Shown: positions 1-5,923 of the stretch, in pieces | How the letters are laid out: the number at the start of each line of letters is the position of its first letter | How positions within the stretch are numbered: position 1 is the first letter of the stretch | NCBI GenBank assembly: GCA_905215855.1 | Contig: CAJMRT010000061.1 | Coordinates: 1-8,425, forward strand | From: an uncultured bacterium | GTDB lineage: Bacteria; Bacillota; Clostridia; Oscillospirales; Acutalibacteraceae | Direction: 5' to 3' | Length of the DNA: 8,425 nucleotides | Position numbers and translations under genes: made by a program | The notes under the pieces: model-generated | The model's database searches: none | Seen by the model: the letters and a program-made list of their open reading frames with translations, nothing else | What the model was told of the DNA's origin: nothing

Positions 1-48
1 AACACACGCCCCTCAAACGTGCCTGTCTGCCTATTCCAGCACACTCGC
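1..48 (-). tRNA. tRNA-Leu (anticodon GAG), 5' part only
   Basis: The minus strand from 48 down to 1 reads as the 5' part of a leucine tRNA. It has a 7-nt acceptor strand GCGAGTG, then TG, then a D-arm with a CTG/CAG stem and a loop containing the invariant A14 and GG. The anticodon stem is CACGT/GCGTG (one T-G pair) closing the loop TTGAGGG. The anticodon GAG is the complement of bases 12-14 and would read CUC/CUU codons. The variable arm, T-arm and 3' acceptor strand lie beyond the window. It is preceded by a perfect promoter (79-107). The cut at a tRNA may reflect a contig break in a tRNA cluster. Confidence 0.85.
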
Positions 49-78
49 ATTTATTTTCTTTTTTCAAAAGCAATATTG

Positions 79-107
79 ATTATACGGTATAACCGCCTTT
101 TTGTCAA
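79..107 (-). promoter_or_regulatory. Consensus sigma-A promoter for the tRNA-Leu gene
   Basis: On the minus strand a perfect -35 TTGACA (complement of 102-107) is separated by exactly 17 bp from a perfect -10 TATAAT (complement of 79-84). Initiation would fall near 72, about 24 nt before the mature tRNA 5' end at 48. That is a normal leader length for a strong stable-RNA promoter. It lies directly behind the operon terminator, so the tRNA has its own transcription start. Confidence 0.85.
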
Positions 108-134
108 TAGATTTTTTGAAGTTTTTCAAAATAT

Positions 135-173
135 TTCTTTCCCTTGCATTAACTTACAACACAAGGGAAAGAA
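135..173 (-). terminator. Probable intrinsic terminator of the five-gene operon
   Basis: A perfect 12-bp inverted repeat, TTCTTTCCCTTG (135-146) with CAAGGGAAAGAA (162-173), encloses a 15-nt loop. It lies 17 nt past the stop codon of the SGNH gene. On the minus-strand transcript it is followed by ATATTTTG, a weak and interrupted U-tract, so termination may be incomplete. The stem is AT-rich at its base with a GGG/CCC core. Confidence 0.65.
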
Positions 174-189
174 TCATTATTTGGATTTG

Positions 190-1170
190 TCAGCTTTCAA
201 GGCTTTTGCCTTTTTTGACCTGCTGTTTAAAATTATCAAGACAATTATTCCAACTGCTGTATGACGGATCATTTCGCTTATCTTTGAAAAGCTTTGTATC
301 TTCAAGATACTTTCCAATATACTTTGTCACCTTTACCGCACCTTTATAGTTAAGGTGATCGCCCTTATCCTTTGAGTCCTTTTTCCAATCAATCGGAATA
401 TCGTCACGGAGCAAATTGGTATCAATGTAATCAACACCGAGCTCCTTCGAAACTGTTTCCATAGCATTATGTCGCTGATAATTCCAGTTCTTTGTACTCG
501 GGGTACTTATCAACACAAGCTTTGCCTTATGCTTTTGGCAAAAGTCTGCAATTTCGTTGAGATATTTCTCGTTGGTTGAAAGTATCGGGGCTGAAATATC
601 TGAATACTTCATATACTCATTTATGTCTTTATCTGACGCAGGCTTAGACTTTTTAGTAAAGAAATAACCTTTGTTATTCTCGTTCGCAGTATATTCAACT
701 GTAGCCGAAAAATCCTTTAATTGAAGATTTTTCCAGCGGTCATGATATCTGAACACAGGGAAAATCTGCTCTGCCTTATATGTGATTTCATCCTCAAAAT
801 AAGATTTTCTGAAAATCGCATTGGTTTCAAGGAACACAATCTTCGGACTTTGTTTTTCAAAAGTTTTTTTCAAAAATTCCATTGAGTACACAAGCTTTTG
901 AGCCGGAGAAGAAACATCATACGAGGTAATTCCGTAATCCCTCCAGATATTGAGCGGAATGAACGAATGATACACCTCGCTGTCACCGATAAACACAGTG
1001 TCAATACTGTCTTTAGGTTCGCTGAAAATACCGTTTGCCCTCGGATAATGGATACCTGCCGCCTTGTCATTTGACTTTGGCTGAAATATGAGTGAGGACA
1101 CCTGAAGTAATCCGAGAAGTATTGCAACAAACAGGACGCAGCTGACGATTCTTTTTATCATTTTCTTCAT
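190..1170 (-). CDS. DltD-like SGNH-fold membrane-anchored protein, last gene of the operon
   Basis: 326 residues. An N-terminal cationic stretch followed by a hydrophobic segment (about residues 7-29) looks like an uncleaved signal anchor, placing the rest outside the membrane. Block I of the SGNH hydrolase fold is visible as IGDSEVYHS with S64 as candidate nucleophile. FLETN (113-117) sits where the Asn block is expected, and KGDHLNYKGA (269-278) carries the candidate catalytic His272 with Asp271. These features match DltD and related polysaccharide O-acyl-transfer accessory proteins, which help an MBOAT hand its acyl group to an extracellular acceptor. At 326 residues it is clearly shorter than DltD (about 400 or more). 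The spacing before His272 is not a textbook DxxH, because the Asp is adjacent or four residues away. The start ATG is 12 nt after the MBOAT stop, with an AAGGAGGG site (1177-1184) overlapping that stop. The acceptor polymer is unknown. Confidence 0.85.
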   Translation of the reverse strand: MKKMIKRIVSCVLFVAILLGLLQVSSLIFQPKSNDKAAGIHYPRANGIFSEPKDSIDTVFIGDSEVYHSFIPLNIWRDYGITSYDVSSPAQKLVYSMEFLKKTFEKQSPKIVFLETNAIFRKSYFEDEITYKAEQIFPVFRYHDRWKNLQLKDFSATVEYTANENNKGYFFTKKSKPASDKDINEYMKYSDISAPILSTNEKYLNEIADFCQKHKAKLVLISTPSTKNWNYQRHNAMETVSKELGVDYIDTNLLRDDIPIDWKKDSKDKGDHLNYKGAVKVTKYIGKYLEDTKLFKDKRNDPSYSSWNNCLDNFKQQVKKGKSLES

Positions 1171-1182
1171 AATCAGCCCTCC

Positions 1183-2817
1183 TTAGAAGTTTGCATAAAT
1201 CGGATCAACGGCAACATATCCCTTGCCGTAAGCGCCGAAGATTATGATGAACATAATAAGGGCGTAAACAGCCGCCCATCTGATAACAACATTTCTCTTG
1301 GCAATTGCACCACGCACGCATACTCCCTTTTCATTGAGAACGCTGATTACAAAAATGAATGCAAGCGTAACAAGCACAATTACAACATCGTGCATATCAA
1401 TTTTCAGCTTTGCCATAAGGTCATAGTCAAGGCTTGAGAAGTTGAAGTCGGTCACCATTTTTCCGAACATAGAAAGTCCTGTTGTAAGTCTTTCCGCTCT
1501 GAAAAACATTTCGCCGATAACAACAAGTATGCCTGTACGAACCATCTGAAACACTTTGTACGCAAAGCATTCGGAATTGATGTGAAGCTTTTTATTGAAT
1601 GCGGTAACCGCAGGAGCAATGATGTTGCCCGACAGAATAAGCACAAAGTGGTACATACCGAAGAATATGTAGCCCCACGCAGAACCGTGCCACAGTCCGT
1701 TGCAGAACCATACACAGAACAACGCTATGCTTCCCGCAAGCAACGGACCAAAGTGGTTGCCGAGCTTTTTGCGTGCGGAAGAAGTGAGATTTTTCATCGG
1801 TTTTGACATAGTAACTGGATAAAAAATATAATCCTTGAACCATGTGCCGAGTGTAATATGCCATCTTTTCCAAAATTCTGAAATTGATTTTGAAAAGAAA
1901 GGTCTTTCAAAGTTTTCGGGCATTGTAACTCCGAAAATCTGAGCAACACCCATTACTGCGTCCATCGTACCGGAGAAATCGCAATAGAGCTGAATTGTAT
2001 AGGCAATTGCTCCGAGAGCGATTATTCCGCCCTGATAGTCATCGTAATGGCTGAAAATCTGCTTAATCATAGGATTAAGTCTGTCGGCGATTACGAGCTT
2101 TTTCATAAGACCGAAAAGGATACGAACTGCACCGAGTTTTAAATTTTCAAACTCAATTTGCTTTACATTCCACAGCTGATTGGCTGTCTGACCGTAACGG
2201 CAGATAGGACCTTCTACAATCTGCGGAAAGAATGACATAAACAACGCAAGTCTGAAAATATTGTCATCGGCTTTAATAAGTCCTCTGTAAACATCAAAAA
2301 GGTACGATACAGCCTGCAAAGTAAAGAATGAAATACCAATCGGCATTATATAACTCGGAATATCAAACTGAATCGGAACATTTAAAAGCGACAACAGCGA
2401 ATTTATATTTGTTGTGAAAAACGGTGAGTATTTTATCACTAACAAACCGCCAATCATAAGTACGGCGGCAAAGAGCAGAACTCTGCGACTGCGGTGGAGA
2501 TAAACCTTTTTAAGAGCCTTTTTCTCCTCTTTAGGCACAGTCTTGAGCGCCGCACTTTTTTGAGTTTGTATTCTGTCAAGCCATAAGCCGAAATAATGAA
2601 CACCCATTATTATCAAAATCAGATAGGCGATTAATTCTCCGCTTATGAGCCAGAAGAACGCAAAGCTTGCAATAAGCAGAAAATACCTTCTCGCTCTCTG
2701 CGGTATAACAGCATACACAACAACTGAAACAGGCAGAAACATAACAAGAAACGCTACCGAAAAATATGAGGTCAGCGTATCAAGACTGCCCGCCATCAGT
2801 AATGATGGAAGATCCAT
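1183..2817 (-). CDS. DltB-like MBOAT family membrane O-acyltransferase
   Basis: 544 residues with about ten or more hydrophobic segments. Positions below count from the chosen start. The MBOAT core includes CDFSGTMDAVMG (279-290), then PENFERPFFSKSISEFW and RWHITLGTW with His320. The signature LWHGSAWGY carries the expected catalytic His377. It is closest in layout to DltB/AlgI-type proteins, which move a thioester-borne acyl or aminoacyl group from a cytoplasmic carrier to a polymer outside. Here the donor should be the carrier protein encoded immediately upstream. An in-frame ATG at 2844 would add nine residues overlapping the carrier gene. I prefer 2817 because GAGGAGGAG (2822-2830) sits just before it, and the one-base gap after the carrier stop copies the gap upstream of the carrier gene. 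The DltD-like gene follows after 12 nt. Confidence 0.93.
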   Translation of the reverse strand: MDLPSLLMAGSLDTLTSYFSVAFLVMFLPVSVVVYAVIPQRARRYFLLIASFAFFWLISGELIAYLILIIMGVHYFGLWLDRIQTQKSAALKTVPKEEKKALKKVYLHRSRRVLLFAAVLMIGGLLVIKYSPFFTTNINSLLSLLNVPIQFDIPSYIMPIGISFFTLQAVSYLFDVYRGLIKADDNIFRLALFMSFFPQIVEGPICRYGQTANQLWNVKQIEFENLKLGAVRILFGLMKKLVIADRLNPMIKQIFSHYDDYQGGIIALGAIAYTIQLYCDFSGTMDAVMGVAQIFGVTMPENFERPFFSKSISEFWKRWHITLGTWFKDYIFYPVTMSKPMKNLTSSARKKLGNHFGPLLAGSIALFCVWFCNGLWHGSAWGYIFFGMYHFVLILSGNIIAPAVTAFNKKLHINSECFAYKVFQMVRTGILVVIGEMFFRAERLTTGLSMFGKMVTDFNFSSLDYDLMAKLKIDMHDVVIVLVTLAFIFVISVLNEKGVCVRGAIAKRNVVIRWAAVYALIMFIIIFGAYGKGYVAVDPIYANF

Positions 2818-2818
2818 C

Positions 2819-3049
2819 TTACTCCTCCTCTTGGAGTCTTTCAATCATACTCCACATTGCCTTTACTGAATTAAAGTTTGCGGGAACAACCTCCACTGCA
2901 GGAACTGTCACATCAAAAGCGTCCTCAATCTCAGCAATAAGAGAAATGATTGAAAGAGAGTCAAGATAGTGACCGTCAATAAGATTTTCGCAGCCTTCGT
3001 AATCTACATCAGGTTTAATGTCCTCTAAAATCTCAATAAGTTCATCCAT
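2819..3049 (-). CDS. DltC-like acyl/aminoacyl carrier protein
   Basis: 76 acidic residues, the usual size of DltC and other stand-alone carrier proteins. The phosphopantetheine attachment motif is HYLDSLSIISLIAEIE, with Ser31 in D-S-L as the expected modified residue, followed by the helix II and FDVTVP pattern of the family. The role inferred from context is to accept the aminoacyl group from the ligase as a thioester, possibly present it to the decarboxylase, and deliver it to the MBOAT. Its ATG lies one base after the decarboxylase stop (3051-3053), with AAAGGAAACG upstream as ribosome site. Its own stop is one base before the preferred MBOAT start. A holo-ACP synthase would have to be supplied from elsewhere in the genome. 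Confidence 0.92.
   Translation of the reverse strand: MDELIEILEDIKPDVDYEGCENLIDGHYLDSLSIISLIAEIEDAFDVTVPAVEVVPANFNSVKAMWSMIERLQEEE
2822..2830 (-). promoter_or_regulatory. Ribosome binding site that fixes the MBOAT start
   Basis: GAGGAGGAG encodes the last three Glu codons of the carrier protein and is also an excellent Shine-Dalgarno sequence. It is followed by the carrier stop TAA, one base, then ATG (2815-2817). It favours start 2817 over 2844 and implies translational coupling of carrier protein and acyltransferase. Confidence 0.7.
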
Positions 3050-3050
3050 T

Positions 3051-4229
3051 TTAATTCGTTTCCTTTCTGTAATTGGGTTTGTTTAAATTAAATGTTTCAA
3101 AGGAATCACGGACGCAAAGATATGTTCCGTCCTCCTTTTTTATATAAACCGAGGGAATGTCACGGCTTAAAAACAAAGAAATTCCCTCTGTCATACAATA
3201 AGCGCCTGTGTTTTCAAAACAGATTACATCGCCGATTTCAATATTGGGCAAAGAAATTTGTTTTGCGATTATATCATTCATTGAACAAAGTGAACCGCAG
3301 ATATTCCACGATTCGGTACACGGCTCATTTTCTTTTCCGCAAACCGAAAGGTACGGCTGTTTCATAGCCATATGCTGACCGTAGTACACAATATGGTTCA
3401 TTCCGCCGTCAACAAGAAGGTAGTTCTCTCCTTTGTTGCATTTTTTGTCAACGATATGCGTGTAATATTTACCGCAGGCTGCGGCAATGCTTCGTCCGAG
3501 TTCAAGCGTGATTTTAGGCTTTGAAGTCATCTCATTCAAAAGCTGTGCAAATCCGCCGATAAGCTCGTCCTCATTTATATTATCTTCCTTGAAATAGGCT
3601 GCAGGGAATCCCGTGCCGTATTCAAGCTCTTCTGCGGTATAATCATATTTCTCTTTGAGAAGAATAAGAAGATTGTCAAGTTTGTCAATTTCTCTCTTGA
3701 GTTTTTTGAGAGAAGTTTTCTGTGTTCCTGAAAAGAACTGAATACCGAGTATGTCAAGATATTCAAATTCGTTTCTTTTTGAAATAATTTCTTCGATTTC
3801 ATCGGAATTGATTCCGAACTGACTTCCGTTTGTAAGTCTTAAAAGCAAAGAAATTTTCTTTTTATATTTTTCGGACAATTCTCTGAAAAGATTAAACTGT
3901 GTAAGTGACTCTACGGTGAATATTCTGTCGCATTTTCCGTTTGCAACCATATTTTCCATAACTTCGGGAGTTTTGTACACACCCGAAATCACCATCATTT
4001 TATCGGGAATATCAAGTAAATCGCAGATTTCAGCCTCACCGGGTGAGCAGATTTCAAAGCGGTCAACATCATTTTCAAGTTCTGCCGTAATAAATGTGTT
4101 CGCCTTGATTGCATAGCAGATTGCAACATCTTCGGGAAGCATTTTTCTGAGATATGCTACTCTGTCTTTGAGAGTTTTTACATCAAAAACATAGAATGCA
4201 GTTTTGTTCTGCTTTAGAATTTCGTTCAT
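3051..4229 (-). CDS. Fold-type III PLP-dependent decarboxylase (Orn/DAP/Arg decarboxylase-like)
   Basis: 392 residues with both domains of the fold-type III decarboxylases. The N-terminal barrel has YAIKAN with Lys42 as the PLP Schiff-base lysine, FEICSPGE (58-65), and GIQFFSGTQ (162-170) in place of the usual HxGSQ. It also has EYGTGFPAAY (203-212) as the phosphate-binding glycine loop, and ELGRSIAAACG (243-253) as the EPGR-type motif. The C-terminal part has CGSLCSMNDI with Cys315 and Asp319, and TGAYCM (341-346). The CESxD signature of diaminopimelate decarboxylase is not intact, so it is probably not LysA. Related enzymes sit beside ligases and carrier proteins in exosortase-linked polysaccharide loci, and BtrK of butirosin biosynthesis decarboxylates a carrier-bound glutamate. 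The substrate here is unknown. The start ATG overlaps the ligase stop by four bases (ATGA), giving tight coupling. Confidence 0.88.
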   Translation of the reverse strand: MNEILKQNKTAFYVFDVKTLKDRVAYLRKMLPEDVAICYAIKANTFITAELENDVDRFEICSPGEAEICDLLDIPDKMMVISGVYKTPEVMENMVANGKCDRIFTVESLTQFNLFRELSEKYKKKISLLLRLTNGSQFGINSDEIEEIISKRNEFEYLDILGIQFFSGTQKTSLKKLKREIDKLDNLLILLKEKYDYTAEELEYGTGFPAAYFKEDNINEDELIGGFAQLLNEMTSKPKITLELGRSIAAACGKYYTHIVDKKCNKGENYLLVDGGMNHIVYYGQHMAMKQPYLSVCGKENEPCTESWNICGSLCSMNDIIAKQISLPNIEIGDVICFENTGAYCMTEGISLFLSRDIPSVYIKKEDGTYLCVRDSFETFNLNKPNYRKETN

Positions 4230-5746
4230 TTTCTTCTGCCCCCTGCAATTTCAGCAAGCTTTTTACGGTCAATTTTGCCGTTCTTTGTTAGCGGCATTTC
4301 ATCAACCTTGCGGATAACGCCCGGAATCATAAACGCAGGCAAATCCCTTGACATTGACGCGGCAAGCTCGTCCTTTTCGATTGAACCGACATAGAAACCT
4401 TTGAGCCTTGATTTTTTCTCATCAAAAATACAACAGCATTGCTCAACACCGTCAACAGCCGACATCTCACGCTCGATTTCTTCAAGCTCTATGCGATGTC
4501 CCATATATTTAATCTGAAAATCCTTTCTTCCGCTGAAAACAAGTTCGCCGTTTTCGTTGTATCTTGCAAGGTCGCCTGTTCTGTAAATCAGTTCGGGATA
4601 ATGCGGATTAAGGGGATTCTGAACAAAAGCCTTAGCGTTCTGTTCGGGATTTGAGTAATAACCGAGTGCAAGAGCAGTACCTCTCACGCAGATTTCACCG
4701 ACTTTGCCAACCTCTGAAATTCTGCTATTATTTTCATCGAGAAGAATAACATCTTCATTTGGGAACGGTTTGCCTATCGGAATACCGTCTGCATAGTCGC
4801 GTTCATTGTCGAGAATATGATATGTACAGTTACAGGTGATTTCAGTCGGTCCGTAAAGGTTTACATACTTCGCATTTGGAAGATGTGAACGGAAATTTTT
4901 AAGCGCCTTGAGCGGCATAACCTCACCGCTGAAAAGAATCTTATTAACGGTTTCGGGAGTTCTGTAGTCAAACGCATGGAATGTGCTGATAAGGCAGAGA
5001 GCCGAAACAGCCCATATCATAGTTGTAACCTTGCGGTCACATATGAAGTCAATAAGTTCGGCAGGTGCGGAGAACATTCTTCTCGGCACAACAACAAGAG
5101 TTGCGCCTGTTTTAACAGCCGAATAGATATCCTTGACGGACACATCAAAATCAAACGGTGCTTGATTTGCTATTACATCGTTATTATCAATGCCGAATAT
5201 TTCGGTAAAATGGTCAATAAAGTCAATTACACTTCTGTGACACACAACAATTCCCTTTGGAGTGCCTGTTGAACCCGAAGTAAAGTTGATGTAGAGCGGA
5301 TCTGTGTCAATTTTATGGCTGCGGATTTCGCCAAGCTTTGCATAATCAGGTTCCGATTTTGCCAAAGCTTCAAAGGTTACAATTTTTCTTTCAGAAAAAT
5401 ATTCTTTTGCTGTTTCAAGCAAGCATTCCGAAGTTACAATCACCTTTGGATTGAGTACGGAAACTGTGGTCTGAAGTCTGTTCTGCGGAAGCTCCGTGTT
5501 GAGAACAGAATAAAATCCGCCTGCGTACACGGCTGCAAAAAATGCCGCTACCGCATCAGCACATTTTTCCATATATACGCCTACTGCATCTCCCGATGTG
5601 ATAAGTTCAGAAAGGGCGGTTCCAACAGAAGAGCTGAGTTTTACAAGCTCAGAATATGTATAGGAAACCTTTTCGTCAGTTACCGCACATTTGTCGGGAA
5701 AACAGTCGGCAGAGTTTTCAAGATAAGCCAGCACACTGCTGTTCAT
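4226..5746 (-). CDS. DltA-like amino acid adenylating ligase (ANL superfamily)
   Basis: 506 residues, about the length of DltA. All adenylation core motifs are visible: TSGSTGTPKG (156-165), FDVSVKD (200-206) with Asp201, NLYGPTEIT (296-304), YRTGDLA (388-394), GRKDFQIKYMGHRIELEEIE (406-425), and MPLTKNGKIDRKKL with catalytic Lys491 near the C-terminus. It should activate a carboxylate with ATP and load it onto the phosphopantetheine of the carrier protein encoded two genes downstream. Asp201 matches the Asp of DltA and NRPS adenylation domains that binds the substrate amino group, so an amino acid is more likely than a fatty acid. It is the first gene of the operon, with GAGGTG (5752-5757) five bases before ATG. 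True D-alanine specificity cannot be read from sequence alone, and the adjacent decarboxylase argues for another substrate. Confidence 0.92.
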   Translation of the reverse strand: MNSSVLAYLENSADCFPDKCAVTDEKVSYTYSELVKLSSSVGTALSELITSGDAVGVYMEKCADAVAAFFAAVYAGGFYSVLNTELPQNRLQTTVSVLNPKVIVTSECLLETAKEYFSERKIVTFEALAKSEPDYAKLGEIRSHKIDTDPLYINFTSGSTGTPKGIVVCHRSVIDFIDHFTEIFGIDNNDVIANQAPFDFDVSVKDIYSAVKTGATLVVVPRRMFSAPAELIDFICDRKVTTMIWAVSALCLISTFHAFDYRTPETVNKILFSGEVMPLKALKNFRSHLPNAKYVNLYGPTEITCNCTYHILDNERDYADGIPIGKPFPNEDVILLDENNSRISEVGKVGEICVRGTALALGYYSNPEQNAKAFVQNPLNPHYPELIYRTGDLARYNENGELVFSGRKDFQIKYMGHRIELEEIEREMSAVDGVEQCCCIFDEKKSRLKGFYVGSIEKDELAASMSRDLPAFMIPGVIRKVDEMPLTKNGKIDRKKLAEIAGGRRK

Positions 5747-5812
5747 AGCTGCACCTCATTATATATTTGTATATTAATTATCAAATTATAAATTCGTTAA
5801 CCAAATTATTAC

Positions 5813-5826
5813 ATATTGCATATTGC
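5813..5826. repeat. Two tandem 7-bp copies ATATTGC in the operon leader
   Basis: ATATTGC occurs twice back to back (5813-5819 and 5820-5826). It lies just inside the predicted 5' untranslated region of the ligase mRNA, whose roughly 85 nt are otherwise AT-rich with no strong hairpin. It may be chance. Confidence 0.3.
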
Positions 5827-5838
5827 AAACGCACTAAT

Positions 5839-5847
5839 ATAATACCA
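5839..5847 (-). promoter_or_regulatory. Extended -10 element of the operon promoter
   Basis: The minus strand reads TGGTATTAT, a TGn-extended -10 with TATTAT (complement of 5839-5844). No acceptable -35 lies 16-18 bp upstream; TTGACG (complement of 5855-5860) is only 10 bp away. The missing -35 together with the adjacent direct repeats (5855-5883) is typical of a promoter needing a PhoB/OmpR-type activator. The start would be near 5832, giving a leader of about 85 nt. Confidence 0.6.
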
Positions 5848-5854
5848 CAAAATT

Positions 5855-5883
5855 CGTCAAAAAGTATCACAAAAATGTCACAA
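5855..5883 (-). promoter_or_regulatory. Candidate response-regulator binding box at the operon promoter
   Basis: Read on the minus strand, three 8-mers follow in direct orientation: TTGTGACA (5876-5883), TTGTGATA (5865-5872) and TTTTGACG (5855-5862), at 11- and 10-bp steps. One turn per repeat is the arrangement bound by tandem OmpR/PhoB dimers. The box covers the place where a -35 would lie, as Pho boxes do. A matching triple is found upstream of the regulator gene (8083-8111). Confidence 0.55.
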
Positions 5884-5923
5884 GTAAGTAATTATTTATA
5901 TTTTCAGCAATTTGCACAAATAA

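Noticed and set aside
2818..2844. Alternative upstream start for the MBOAT gene at 2844
   Set aside because: It would add nine charged residues overlapping the carrier gene; the start at 2817 has a far better ribosome site and the same one-base gap as the previous gene pair.
3051..4229. Calling the decarboxylase lysA
   Set aside because: The family fold fits, but the DAP-binding signature is altered and the gene is embedded in a carrier-protein operon, so a housekeeping lysine role is not supported.
5315..5791. 158-codon plus-strand open frame
   Set aside because: It lies antisense within the ligase gene and its promoter, has no ribosome site, and resembles no family; the ligase motifs on the other strand are unambiguous.
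5841..5860. TTGACG as a -35 for the operon promoter
   Set aside because: It is only 10 bp from TATTAT and 13 bp from TATATT, too close for sigma-A; it fits better as the third unit of the regulator box.
5881..5923. Terminator between the kinase and the ligase
   Set aside because: Only an AT-only 7-bp stem (ATTATTT/AAATAAT) with a long loop and no T-run can be found, so read-through from the regulator genes into the operon remains possible.
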